Assembly (NCBI GenBank): GCA_905331475.1
Contig: CAJNYU010001055.1
Coordinates: 1-64,000 of the forward strand
Length of the DNA stretch: 64,000 nucleotides
Direction: 5' to 3'
Source of the DNA: Rotaria socialis
Lineage: Eukaryota; Rotifera; Eurotatoria; Philodinida; Philodinidae
The translations under genes were made by a program, and so were the position numbers. The notes under the pieces are model-generated. The model saw only the letters and a list, made by a program, of their open reading frames with translations, was not told the DNA's origin and made no database searches. Within the stretch, counting starts at the first letter, position 1; every line of letters begins with the position of its first letter. Shown here piece after piece: positions 50,701 through 63,217 of the stretch.

Positions 50701-52479
50701 AGTTTATTAATCTGAGATTTTGTTCATAGAATCGTTTATATGTAAGGTTAGGTAGATTCTTCTGAAAATTTTAGCTCCAAGTCATTTGAGATTAATGAAA
50801 TGTTCAAGTTCAAAAACTGATCTACATTTCACGCGAAATGATTGAATTTTCAGATTTTAGAAATTTCAATAGCTGATGATTGTACGAATTCATGGAGCGA
50901 AAGTTTTTAGAAGACTCTATTAACATATAGTCAAGTCTATAGGCAAAGTTTCAGATTCAAATACTAGAGTTCGATCTTTGAAAATGCTTTTTCTTTAGTT
51001 ACATCAGCCACATTTAGTTTCAGACGAAATATAGGCTTTCTCGTACGATCGACAGAAATGATATTTGATCCGCTTTTCTATGGAAACTCGTTTTCGCATA
51101 TTGTGACTTACTCAGACATATCCCAACGTGAAAAAAGGAGATATACATCGCAGGTTGAATTCACTCGAATGAGCTTACTGACAAACGATAACTGAAAGCT
51201 ACTAGTTTAATTCCAAGACTTTGTCAAACATTCATTTGGTTTACTTCAAAAATAGTAAGAAACTTCTTTCGTTGTTTATATTTCTAAGAATTACAAAACA
51301 ATGCTAAATAGTAACTCATTAACAAAAGTCTCCTTTGTCACTGTTATTACTTGACATGAACTAATATAAACTCTATGAAAACATTCAATTACAAATAGAT
51401 TGTTGACTAAATCTAACAATTTTTTGATCTCCACGAATAATATTCTTTACTATATATTTCACACATCTTATAGGTTTGTATTTACCGTATGGTATATTTA
51501 TGAACCTAACGTCAAGCGTAATTGTAGACTAGACTTTGATTTAATCATTTCTTACAGTAGCAAATAATATAGAATTCGTCGAAGCATCTTTCCAAAAAAT
51601 ATCGCTCGGCTATCCTGTCGTTTGAATTGGCTGATAGAAAAGTTGAAGAGAATATTATTTTTGTATTCTACTTAATCAAACTCTAGTAGTAAACTTCTTT
51701 CGAATCACAATTTTTATTCTAAATTATTGACAAAACTGATTCAAAAGACACTTGTAACATTTTACATTACCTATATGTTGGATACCCTACAATGTAAAAC
51801 TCACAAGTTGAATGGATTTAAATGTAAATTGAATATATCGTAAAAGATCAACCTGTTTCATGGTGAATATACAACACTTAGAGAACTATTTCTTAGATAT
51901 AATCAAAGCGTATGACAGCAATAATGTTCTTTTCCTTGATATCAGAGTTTGATGAACTTTATTATCAAAAATCATGAAAACTGATTGTTTATTTAAGCAC
52001 GAATCGTAAGCGACGAATATTTAACTCTCGGTAGATTCATAGTCAAACGAAGAATAAATTTTCTATTCTGTGCATCCCATTTACTTACGTTAAAATTTGC
52101 GTAAAAAATCTATTCGTTTATTTGTTTCTTGCCGGACTAGCCCAATAGAAGATATGGATCATGATTCATTTTATGTCATGATTTTCACAAAACAAAACAT
52201 AGATTGTTTTAAAGTTTAAATGTTTATTTATTTCGAAAAAAACGAATCCTCTAAACTACTCATCTTTGTTTATCTCACTCACCACACATATCTTTTATTT
52301 TTTTTTATACAAGAGTATAACAGTAAACACACACACACACACACCACACATATCTATGGTCGCAAAATAATTCTTTTATGTCAATGAATATCATTGATAA
52401 TAACATATAGAAAATATCAGACAACTACGAACTACATGAAATAAATGTTTTTTGTTTTTAATTCATTGATTTGAATTAT
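47705..52479. other. 4.8-kb gene-free region
   Basis: No supported gene or transposon on either strand; frames are short and lack domains. A (CA)n tract lies at about 52328-52343. The rightmost part is 3' flank of histone H1, including its poly(A) signal. Confidence 0.45.
52223..52228 (-). terminator. Candidate poly(A) signal of histone H1
   Basis: AATAAA followed by another AATAAA-like word on the minus strand about 250 bp past the H1 stop. No histone 3' stem-loop (GGCTCTTTTCAGAGCC type) is seen in between. Confidence 0.5.
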
Positions 52480-53359
52480 TTATTTGGCTTTCTTTGGTGA
52501 TGAAGCTTTTTTGGCTGCTGTTTTTGGTTTGGCGGCTTTCTTGGCAGCTGCTGGTTTTTTTGCGGCAGGTGATTTTGGTTTTTTTGGTGTAGTTGCCTTT
52601 TTAACTTTTGGTTTCACTACTTTTTTTGTTGTAGCCTTTTTAACACCAGCTGTTTTTGTTCCAGTTGGCTTTTTTGCTTTTGCTAAAATGAAACAGAACA
52701 GATGATTTAACATCAATTCTTATGATTCATATATTTTAATTACTTTGTTTTGGTTTAGCGACTTTAGCAGCATTATCTGATTTTGCTGTTGCACTTGATC
52801 GTGATTTAACAACTTTAACTTTCTTTGGTTTAGCTGTTGTTGTTGCTGCAGCAGTTGCATTGGTTGAATCAGCAGCAGTGGCGACCTTTTTGGCTGGTTT
52901 TGTTCCAGCTGATTTTGAACGAGCACGTTTCTTGGTTGCAGATGCAGCTGTGCTTGTTGTTGATTTTGTTGTTTTCTTTGGTTTAGCTGCTTTTTTTGCT
53001 GGTTTTGTTTCTGTTTTGGCGGCTAATTTAAATGAACCACTTGCACCATTACCTTTGGTTTGTTTAAAGTATTTAGCTTTAACACCATTTTTAAGAGCTA
53101 ATTTAAGATGTTGATTAGCTTGAGCAGGGTCAAGTGAATAATTAGCCAAAACAAATTTAAGAATGGCAGCACGTGAACTACCACCACGATCGTTTAAAGC
53201 TTTTAATGCAGCTTTGATCATTTCGGAATATTTTGGATGTGTGGCAGTGTGTGTTGATTTGCCTTTTGTTGATGTTGTTTTCTTTGCTTTTTTTGGTGAT
53301 GCATTTGTATTGTTAGCAGTTTGAACTGATGAAACTTGAGCGGCTGTACCTTCGGTCAT
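52480..53359 (-). CDS. H1: Linker histone H1, intron-containing
   Basis: Two exons, 53359-52744 and 52682-52480, joined across a 61-bp intron in phase 1, give 272 aa. Residues about 41-113 are the winged-helix globular domain (HPKYSEMIKAALKALNDRGG, SSRAAILKFVLANYSLD, LKLALKNGVKAKYFKQTKG, GASGSFKLA), which sits on the nucleosome dyad. A short Ser/Thr-rich N-tail and a long Lys/Ala/Pro C-tail follow the H1 plan; the tail holds several SPKK/TPKK-type sites that cyclin-dependent kinases usually modify. The intron and the lack of a histone stem-loop point to a polyadenylated, replication-independent type of gene. A further GT...AG pair of about 60 bp (53434-53375) lies in the 5' UTR, with another donor-like site at 53561. 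Confidence 0.96.
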
Positions 53360-56300
53360 TTTTGATGATAAGTTCTATTTAAAATAATGAAAATTTTCAA
53401 TTGTAATTCATGACATTGTCCAATATTTATTTACCTGATGAGAACTGTTGGGTTAATAAAGATAATTGATTTGTGTAAATGAGAAGTAAGAGATGAACTC
53501 TATACAATAGAAGAATTAATGTTTAATGAGGATAATCGTTTAATAAATATTATAATCTTACCTGTACGCTTTGATTTGCGCTTGTTGTTATATGAAGTTA
53601 TTGGTGGTTGTGCACGATTATTTATACATCGATGATATCGACTCTCACTTGGGTCGTGTCTTTGTGTTGATTCTTTTCTCTTTCCTTTCGTTCGCCTCGG
53701 CGATGTTCTCGACGACGATTAAAATATTTTTTCTTTTCAAATATATTCGATTCCATATGAATTATTCAAGGTTTTTACCAGATTTTTTGTCGAAATTTAT
53801 TCTGTACTTTATGCCAGTTCATAGAAAACTAATTTCTCTATAAGTTCATATAAAAAGGTTTAGAAGTTTTTATTGCTTTAATAAAGTTTTCATAGATAAA
53901 AGTTGAAAAAACATGAATGAATCGAGGAGATTTTCTGAATAATTTGGAAAATTTTATTGGAAAAGTTTTACGAAATATTACGACTAACATATCAAATGAT
54001 AGAGAAAATTTTCCTCTTTCATCTCATATGAAATTTGAATGCATTCAAAATATAAAACCAAACAATTTTTTCGAAAGAATGTGAATGAGAACGAACAACA
54101 TGGATTTTTAAGAAAATTTTCTTTTGGAAAATATTAAAAAAAAATATTTATTTTGTCAAGATTTATAAACCATTTGTTTTCAAGCATATTCATGATAAGA
54201 TTGCTCTATAAAATTAATACAGATCGTTAGAATAATATTCTCAAAAGAACCTTTCATGTTTATGAGACGAACATATTTTATCATACGCGTCTACGTATCG
54301 ACTAGTTGGAAACATTTATTTTATCTTTAAAAATGACTTTGAAAGTTATTTTTGAATAGCCCGATCATAAAAATGATTTTTTTTATGCAGAATAATACTA
54401 GATTAAATCTATGTTTGTATACTTGAATGTGTTTTTTTTTACACTTTTTCTTTATAGCAGATTTTAGTTGTTCGTGCTATCAAACAAATCAGAAGCAAAC
54501 GTTCCACGCACAATTTTGTCAAGTATCCTTCTATTTTAAATTTGAAAACAAGACGAAAAGAGTAGCTATTGAATTTTAATTATTGAATTTTAAATATTCA
54601 AATGAAAGATGAAATATTTAGAACGAATAATTGACGAAAACTTTGATGTTGAGTAAATGACCTAGTATCAAATAATTTCTATCACAGTAGTATGCGTATG
54701 AAACTCGAGATTAACTAATAATGATTGTTATATAGAAAAAACATCTTTCCAGTGAGATATTCGTGGATTTATGAAGCTAAATAAAATGGTGAAATATCGA
54801 AAGTTAGTGTTTTATTTAACAATTTAATGATTTGCTATTTCTACAATAGAAAGATATACCGTTGGGCATTGTTTTTCATTGAATCTATATTACATGTGTT
54901 ATTTTTTGTTTATGTTAAAATTGAAATGAATTTAAAATCTAGCTCGTAAAATATTAATTGTTGATTTTTTTTGTTCAAGAAATATTATTACATGACCTGA
55001 TCATCAGAATGACCTACCAATCGGATAGAATTGTTTAAAAAGTTCATTCTTAATGTTGCGAAAGAAAATCCGATAGAATGCATTCAATCGTTCCTTTTTT
55101 CCTTGCGTTCTGCAATGTATAAGCGAAAGATGAATATATCAGAAAATGTTTTTGTGCAGCGCAATTCATCAGTAGTTTTGTATGATCAGAAATTGAGGTA
55201 AGCCATTTAAAAACGATATATTCAATTATTCTTGAACAAAATTTTTATTTTTTTATTAGTATGTTTGAGAATTATGCTTATGTAATGATTTCTCGTCAGA
55301 GAATAACTAAATATATTCTTTATGAAAATTAAGGCCTGTAGGTTGCAGGATATGAGTATTGTAACTTTTCAATCTGTGATTAATTTATTTCATCAGATAT
55401 TGTCGATCTCTTTCTAAAATTATTGAGTAAGACGAAGTTTAACAATAACAATGAACTGATAATCAATTTAGATTGATCTCAAGGACATTCAATAGGAACA
55501 GATCTAAGCATTAATCTACTCCTAATGCATATATCTACTTCAATCCACATCTAGTTTTCTAAGTTTGCGTTTTGATAGTGTTCTTTTTCTGTTGTTAATC
55601 TAGTCTCTACGTGTGATTCAAAATCAGATAGAACAAAAAAAGATAGCTTTTAAATTGTGATATTATGAATGATGATTTGTTTTGTTGATGAGTATGACTG
55701 ATGAGTGAACTTTACTTTGAAGTTAGTATTTAAGTTAAAGTAAATTGTTGTTATAAATAAAAAAAAGTCATGAGAGAAAAGCATTCTTGCACAAACATAT
55801 TATTTTATAATGAAAGAAATACTCGTTTTTGGTAAAGAAATAGCTTTCGTGAAAAAATGTACCTGAATGTTAACTTGAGAGTTTAGTGTACTCAACGTAA
55901 ACTACTTTATTAGAAGTGGTTTTTGAATTGAATCCTACTATGTCTAATGATAAGAACTTTTCGAGATGTATAATATTACTTTTCATTTCTAAATAATTGA
56001 AATAAATCATTATTTTCTAAAAATACGTTATTGTTAATAAGAATAAAAATTCAGATGAATATCGAAAGTTTCAGATATTCATGTCACATGAATTTATTTA
56101 TGTTGAATGTGTGATGATTATATTTAATAAATAATCGATAATTTTCCGTATGAGTTGCTCTGATCAGTTTTTAAAAAGTTGAAGATAATAGCTTCAATAG
56201 ATGACAATGAATTATTGTATAAATGAATAACAACAAAAAAGAAATTATATTAGAATTAAATTTATCTACAGTACATTGAGTATGTTAAAAAATGAAAATT

Positions 56301-56396
56301 AGAACAAAAATATGATGTTAATTCTATGATCCATATTGATAAAAAAAATAACATATTAAATTGAAAATGCTTTTGTACTTTGCAGAGAAATCAACT
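53360..56396. other. H1 leader and gene-free spacer
   Basis: 53360 to about 53570 contains the H1 5' UTR with candidate introns. Beyond it nothing is supported. Confidence 0.45.
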
Positions 56397-57326
56397 TTAT
56401 GAGTTCGGCAAAGAATAATCAAACATTTCAAAATCTGGTTTATAATAATCGATTAAAATTTCAAACTCATTGTTATTTTCAATAGTTTTTCGAAAAAATT
56501 CAAATAAATCAGAATCATTTAATAGATTTTGTCTTTTTTCTTGTTTATCTAATTCTTTTGATGGAAATTCTAAATAAATTTTATCTGAATTATCATTTAA
56601 CTTTTTCATTAAAAATTTTCCGTCTTGATCAAAATTTTCGATTTTTCCAATCCAATCATAACCAATTAAACAAAGAGCACAACGTTGAACTATTTGTTCC
56701 CAATGACTATTAATTAAGCGTTTTTTTCGTATAGAATCAATAATATATAAAAGAAATGTACGAAAATCTAATCGAATATCATGTCTTCTTATTGTTAATA
56801 ATGTTTCATTTCTTTTCATTTGTAATAAAATATCTTCTTCAAGTTGTTTCCAACCAAACAATGTATCATCAATATGATTGTTAACAAATTTATCATAATA
56901 AACTGAATATATACGTCGAAATGGATGACGAACGAGGATAAATTTGAATAAGTTTTTATTTTTAAATAAAATTTGAGAGTTTTCAGTTAAATAATATTGA
57001 TTAAAGAAATTTTTATTATCGATCCAAATTTTTTTTCTATCTAGATTTAGTAATGAATTTGATTGATTCAAATATATATAAATAAGACGTCGAAGATTCG
57101 TTGATGCGACTTTTGGAATATTACAATAAAGAATATTTAATCTTGGAATATAAACTAAATTCGAATAGAATTTTTCATTTGAATTTACCTTTTTCTTGAG
57201 ACAATAATCAATAGATTTCGATTTAATTTCATTTTGCTTTAAAGATGAATGAAATATAGGAAAATAAACAAAATAAGATATTAAAATTAGACCTAATAAA
57301 CGAATAAATTGGCGATATCGAAACAT
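56397..57326 (-). CDS. Golgi carbohydrate sulfotransferase (Sulfotransfer_2, HNK-1/CHST8-14-like)
   Basis: Single exon, 309 aa. Residues about 7-25 are a signal-anchor helix (FIRLLGLILISYFVYFP) after a short basic tail, predicting a type II Golgi protein. The two PAPS-binding elements are clear: the 5'-phosphosulfate loop CNIPKVASTNLRR at about 68-80 (family 'PKVA.TNWKR') and the 3'-phosphate site FILVRHPFRRIYSVYYDKF at about 129-147 (family 'VR.PF.RL.SAY.DKF'). Downstream, HWEQIVQRCALCLIGYDWIGKIEN matches the family's 'HW......C.....YD.IGK.E'. Such enzymes transfer sulfate to GalNAc, glucuronate or related sugars of glycans, chondroitin or dermatan. The acceptor cannot be told from the sequence. 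Length is slightly short for the family because the stem is short. Confidence 0.9.
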   Translation of the reverse strand: MFRYRQFIRLLGLILISYFVYFPIFHSSLKQNEIKSKSIDYCLKKKVNSNEKFYSNLVYIPRLNILYCNIPKVASTNLRRLIYIYLNQSNSLLNLDRKKIWIDNKNFFNQYYLTENSQILFKNKNLFKFILVRHPFRRIYSVYYDKFVNNHIDDTLFGWKQLEEDILLQMKRNETLLTIRRHDIRLDFRTFLLYIIDSIRKKRLINSHWEQIVQRCALCLIGYDWIGKIENFDQDGKFLMKKLNDNSDKIYLEFPSKELDKQEKRQNLLNDSDLFEFFRKTIENNNEFEILIDYYKPDFEMFDYSLPNS

Positions 57327-58764
57327 GGAATGCAGAAGATAAATTTTAGGCAGAAACGCATTGTTTGCTTTTCATTCTTTTTTCAAAGTAAATAAATTTC
57401 TAATGTTCTTTTCTCTCTCAAGGTTTTTATAATTTAAGCAACTTAAAAGAAAAATGAACAGAATATCAACGAAAAACAAATAATCATCGACAAAGTAATA
57501 CTTTCATACAGAACGAAGAATTAAAAATATGAAATCGCGTGTTTCATCTTGAGTTTTTCTTCTAAAAAGTTAAATCAATACTAAACGAAAGTGAATATGC
57601 ATTTTACGAAACGTAAATAGATCATTCGTGATACAATTAGAAATGTACATGACTAGTATTAAACGCTCAAAAAATATTTTCCGTTCGAATTCACACGAAG
57701 AATTTCTGAAAGAATTTTTTATAGATAAAGATCTGTACTAAAGAATCTCGATCTGGTATGTATCCTTAGTAAAAATTCAAACAGGTCGAAATAGATCTTC
57801 TCAATGGTGACATTGCATAGACTTCTATACTAAATAAAATACCTCGATGAATATTTGATCATTGAAAAGTAAATTTTATTTTCTCAACTTACGCATGTGT
57901 AAATCTTCGAAATCTTCTCTAGGCACATATCAATAGATTTTTATCGAGTAGTTTAGGAATCTTATGAAACTCTATAGTATTTGCTAAGAATCTCTGATGA
58001 AAATATTTTCAAACACCTGCATCATAATAAGGAATATATCTGTGACAACAAAATTGCATATCATTCAGCTACTGGTCATTTCAGTTTGGCAGAATTATGA
58101 TCGTATAAATCTAAATTAAGATAAAATTGAATGAAGCTAAATCAACATAGTAAGTATCGTAGGGTATTGTGTCAGAATAAGATAAGTTTAGTTAGAGTAT
58201 TTTCAAAATGAAACAAAGGTTTCTTAAGACAGCATACAATATCTCATAGATAACTAAAGGGTTATGATATTTCGCCAGGGTTCGAATTGAGCTGGAGTAT
58301 GATAAGACATTTTTAGATGAGAGTTATTTGGGAGTCGTTCTTTAACATGCTCATTTCGAAATTGAGCGTCGGCTATTCTGAAATTTCATTCATCACTACA
58401 ACAACTAAAATACGCACATTCACATTGACGCTCAAGATGAGAACGATGATTTATGAAAAGTTATCATTGATCGCCGTTCATCCGCGATAAATCGTTCTTC
58501 TCTCAAAAGGTTTCTAATAAAAGAAAAACTATACATTAGAAAACCGACGCATGAAAATATTCCGTATTTTTCAGAAAGTGCAAGAAAACGTTCTAGATAA
58601 AAAAAAAAGAATACTTAAAACATTAACCACACCAATTATTTATATTCCTAGATTATTCTCTAAATATGATACTCAATTTTATTTGGTAAACCTTAAATAA
58701 ATATGAATAAAGTAACAATAAACGAAGAAAAATTGCATATTCGATGTTTTTCTTGGTAAGGATT
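57327..58764. other. Gene-free spacer
   Basis: Nothing supported apart from the ZIP7 poly(A) signal near 58678-58683. Confidence 0.45.
58678..58683 (-). terminator. Candidate poly(A) signal of the ZIP7 gene
   Basis: AATAAA on the minus strand about 80 bp beyond the stop codon. Confidence 0.55.
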
Positions 58765-60547
58765 TCACTCAAAGATTGCCACTAAAACCATAACACCAAC
58801 ACCAACGATTAAAGCAATCATTTCCAAAAGTGATTGTTTTAATCCACTATTTGTTTCTAATAATTCCGGTATAACACTAACCGTTGCTATATAAATGAAA
58901 CCACCAGCTGTTACTGGAAGAAATGTTTGTGTTGCCCATAATTGTGTTCCAGCTGAATGAAATAAAAGACCAATTAAACAACCGAGTAAAGCACCAACTG
59001 CTGTTGTTAATTGTAAAAGCATTGCCTAATCGATAAATATCCGTTGACGTTTAAAGAATAAACAAACAGAATATATAATACAAACTTTTTTTCGGCTACA
59101 TCCATTCTGAATTAAAATGGCATAATCGCCAATTTCATGGGGAATTTCATGAAGAAAAATTGCAAGTGTTGTTATGGAACCTAAATGAAACAGCATGAGT
59201 ATGTTTTTTTTTCTGTGGAACTCACGAATATTATTTTTCAAAAAAAAAGAGCAAATAGAAGTTTAAATCAAATGATTTTTAATTTTGTGTAATATTTAAT
59301 ATATAATAGCAATATTAATATTAATGTGTATTCACTAATATACTCTACTATGAAAAATTCTAACCATTTAGTTAGCAAACTATTTACTACAGACTAATAC
59401 TATTGAACATCACCCACGAAAAAAATCATACCCTAGACGAGAAATGGTGAATTCCACATTTTAGCTCCACCAGAGACTACACTTATAGTTTTCTATGATT
59501 GTTTTTATTCTTACCAAGTTTTCGTCCCATAGAATATGATGAACCAATAGCTAAACCATCAGTAAAATTGTGAAGAGCATCAGCAAACAAATTTAAATAG
59601 CCAGATATTTTCATATTACTCTGTGGTACAACTTCTACTAAAAAATAATTCAGACAAAACAAAAGATTTTTTTAAATACAATCAAACCAGGTTTTGTCTT
59701 TGTTTTTGATGTTTTAGGCGATTTCTTTTCTTTTTTTTTATCATTGTCGTAGTCGTCATCGCCTTGATTTTGATCTTCTTCTATAACAGTTGCAACTTGT
59801 GCGTGCGAATGAGTATGAGAATGCCCATGACCTTAAAAACCTACCCGTTGATAAAAACTTAATGAAGAAAATATTTTTACCTTTAAAATGTCGCACGATT
59901 TTCTCAGTGATAAGAAAAAGAAATATTCCGAAAAGAATATATAAGCCAACCTGTATATCTGCTGAGTGATTATGTTCGTGAGAATGAGAATGTCCATGTC
60001 CACTACTTTGATCACTGCCATACGATGACATTGCATGAGGAATTAAATGAAGAAATGCATCACCCAATAAACCACCAGATCCAAAACTTAAAAGAATTTT
60101 TAAACGTGATTGATGTTGTGGAGTATTGCTAACAGGAATAAAAAAGAGTATAACAACAGGTGCTAAACTGATTCCAATTGTTGAAAGAATTGCCCAAGAC
60201 ATAACAGAAAATGGTGCAACCGTCTCATCATCATCGTCATCATCATCACTGCCTTCATTGTAATGTGGCGGAGCATAAGTTACTGCTTCTTCCTTGTGAG
60301 AGTGAGAGTGACCATGATTAGGCGCATTGGCCTCTCGAGAGTATTTAAATGAAGGTGGCTCTTCATCTCCATGATCGTGTTCGTGTACATGTCCATGATC
60401 ATGACCATGGCCATGGCCATGATCATGAGAATGACCATGATCATGAGAATGACCATGATCATGAAAATGTCCATGATCGGCCGAATATATTTTACATATT
60501 AAAATTGTTAAAGTTAGAAAAACAAGACATAGAAGTCTTTGCGTCAT
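58765..60547 (-). CDS. SLC39A7: ZIP7-type zinc transporter (LIV-1 subfamily)
   Basis: Five exons (60547-59881, 59831-59688, 59637-59515, 59180-59086, 59025-58765) give 429 aa. A signal peptide ([18 protein letters not shown]) is followed by a lumenal His-rich region of repeated HGHSHDHGH (about residues 24-60), an acidic run DDDDDDDE, then transmembrane helices. The signature zinc-binding helices are present: HNFTDG (His293, Asp297) and HEIPHEIGD (His322-Asp330), the latter defining LIV-1 ZIPs. A second His/Asp/Lys-rich loop ([11 protein letters not shown]..., KKKEKKSPK) lies between helices III and IV. The family moves zinc from ER/Golgi stores to the cytosol; Drosophila Catsup is the orthologue type. 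The short size and His-rich N-terminus favour ZIP7 over ZIP13. An acceptor (TTTTAG) ends only 3 nt before the ATG. Confidence 0.95.
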
Positions 60548-60550
60548 GGT

Positions 60551-62270
60551 CTAAAATTGTAAAGAATAGAAGTATTCTCTTTTACATAAGAATAAAAATA
60601 ATTTCATATTTGATTGTAAAGAGAAAAACCTTTTGTTGGCAATATTTTATGCATTATGCCACCTGCTTACTTTTCTCAATAAAGATCAAAATATTCTGTT
60701 TTGCACTAGACTGTTGGCCGGGAAAGTCTCAAGGCCTTTAACCGTAACATCTGTCTTGTTGTAGCTAGTTTTTTTCTTACTGTTGTCAGTTCACATGCAC
60801 TCTTTTTTGTTTCTGCTAAGATATGACGAACTGGCTATGTCTCTCACTTCTTCATATACGTTGTCATCCGAAAATATTTAATAAGACTCTAATTCAAAAG
60901 TGTTCTTGTTCATAGATTTGCTTCTTTACCTTTTTACAATGTTATTTTTAGTTTTTTTTTCAATGGAGTTACGAATCCCAGAGTCAAACCGTCTCTACTA
61001 AATACATTGATACTTATAATGACTTACGAGTCTGCTCAATACAAATTTAAAGAAAATGATTTTAATGCTACAATCTTGTTACGCTAACGATGAGTCGATA
61101 AATATTTGAAATATTCTTTTAAGAACACTCTCAAAATAGTATGATTAAAATTTATTTATAATAATATGTATTGGTGTGTAAAAGAAATAAGAAAAAATTA
61201 TGCTTACTCATAGGATCAACGACGATATCATTTCCGATAAAGATTGCTTTGTTTTATCCGTATCTTTTGGTTGAGAATATTCTTCGCGAGCTGATTTATA
61301 GGGTTTTAATTAAGAATTCTTTATACTCTAACGTTTGTTCAAATAGTGTAAATACAGAACTTTACTATTCTAATATCTTATTTGCTGTAAAACAAAAAAG
61401 ACATCTCATCCGTTTTTTATATCTTCGTTACATTTAAAAACAAACCTTTACTAGATTCCCTTCGGCACTACTCAATATATCTGTAACTGTCGACTAAGAT
61501 AAAGAAATTGACTAATGCGCAAGATACAATATTCTTTTCAATGGATATAGTTATTAAGCCGATAGAGAGAAAAAATAGATTCGCTCTATTAATTTAAAAC
61601 TTAGCTCAATTTTGATATCATAAAAAACATAAATGAGAGAAAAGGTTTTTATTTGATCGAAAAACATAAATCTAAAATAAACATATTTTTTTACTTCCGT
61701 CTCAGACAATTTAGTGGCACTTATGCTTCTCAAGGTAACAACGAGTATCTAGCTATTTTTCTGTATGGAAATTATTAAGAATCTTATCTGAGTATAATAT
61801 CAAACGTTTATTCTTTTTTTTCTGTATAAAGTTCTACGTCAGGCTTCTACTAAATCTACGAAAAAAATCTAAAACAAAACAAAGAAAATTCACAAACAAA
61901 AAAAAAGGAGTACTCGAACGAATTTTTCCATTGATCGTTTCTTTTGCCTATTTGTCCAATCTATAAAACAAGGAAAAAAAGAACAGCCGAGCATGTTAAT
62001 GTATGCATATATATACAAACACACACAGACACACATATATGATATGTGAAACTACAAACAAAGGAGGTCTACAGAAAACGAAATGATGAAATATTTTAGT
62101 GCAAACAAGAAGATAAAAAAAATGCTAAAAACTGATGTAATCATTAACTCGAAAGAGTTTCACAGACAAAGATGAACTTTTTCAATCTAGTCTAAGGTAT
62201 CATCTCTATCACAGTAAACAAAACAAATACAGAATAGAATGGTGAGATAATCACAAGACAGACGATCAAA
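60551..62270. other. Gene-free spacer
   Basis: Left edge is the acceptor and leader of the ZIP7 gene. Frames elsewhere (for example 61171-61437 +) lack domains. Confidence 0.45.
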
Positions 62271-63217
62271 CTATTGTTGTTTATCTGGATCACTCATATG
62301 TCTGGCGAGATCTTTTAGCATACCAAATGCACGGATTCGTTTTCGACCTAGTTGAAATTAAGAGAAAATTCATATATATCTATCTATTTGAATACCTGAC
62401 AAACATACCAAATAGTTTCGCAAGCGTATCATCACAATTTACATACTGTTTATTTATCGGATCCTATATTTAAATGTATAAAATTTTAAAAGACAGAAAA
62501 ATATGAAAATGATTTTACCAATAGATTATGTTCTTTAAAGTAAGCCCACATACGCTTAACAACTTCAGATCGAGGCATCTGAAAAAAAAACATTAAAAAA
62601 CTGAATCAAAATGATTGAATAATTTACTTGATGTCCTCCAACGACACAAGCTAATTGATCACTTAAATCTAACTCCTTATTATAACATGTTCGTCGACGT
62701 TCAATCTTAAGTGATGGTGTTGTTGGTTTCTTGTATGTTGCTGAACTAGAAGTACTCTTAGGAAAATGTAAAAAAATATTGTTCTTTATTTTTTAATAAA
62801 TATTTATAACAATTAAATTACAATCGTTCGTCGAAGGCTTGGTCGATTTTCTTGTTGATGAATTTCCATAGCTAATTCTTCGTCGGATTTAGATGTTTGT
62901 GGATTATTATCATTATTATTTGGTTGTGCTTCTATTGTTTTTGTTTGTGAATCGTCATCTGTTGTTTGACATTGTAAATTATCATTCACCTGACTATGTT
63001 CAATACTTGTTTGATTTATTGGAATTGGTATTATATCACGTGTTGTTATTTCAGCCATAAGAATATCATCAATTTCTCGTTTTCGCTCAGTGAAATCACA
63101 TTTAAATATAGTTTCCAGCATTTGTCGAACTTTCTTTGATGATAATGTATTTAAATCAGCATCTTTGAGAATTATTTGAATTTCTAGACGTAACTTATCA
63201 GCAGAAACCGTAGCCAT
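62271..63217 (-). CDS. DEK-C / SWIB domain nuclear protein (UAF30/TRI1-like)
   Basis: Five exons (63217-62822, 62756-62628, 62578-62519, 62463-62409, 62347-62271) give 238 aa. Residues about 5-60 (SADKLRLEIQIILKDADLNTLSSKKVRQMLE...) form a DEK C-terminal-type helical domain; the middle is Gln/Asn/Asp-rich and disordered. Residues about 161-231 form a SWIB/MDM2 fold: LDLSDQLACVVGG, MPRSEVVKRMWAYFKEHNLL, DPINKQYVNCDD, LAKLFGRKRIRAFGMLKDL. DEK-C plus SWIB in this order is the plan of yeast UAF30/TRI1 and related chromatin or RNA polymerase I-associated proteins, so a nuclear role in transcription is likely but not shown. Exon junctions fall in phases 0, 0, 0 and 1 and close to one stop. Start is the first ATG. 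Confidence 0.92.

Noticed and set aside
52484..53114. Plus-strand frames rich in Ala/Phe/Val opposite histone H1
   Set aside because: Reverse-strand readings of Lys/Ala-rich H1 codons; no independent support.
60280..60741. His/Asp- and Met/Ile-rich frames overlapping ZIP7 exon 1
   Set aside because: Alternative readings of the repeated CATGGTCATGATCA-type His-rich coding tract.
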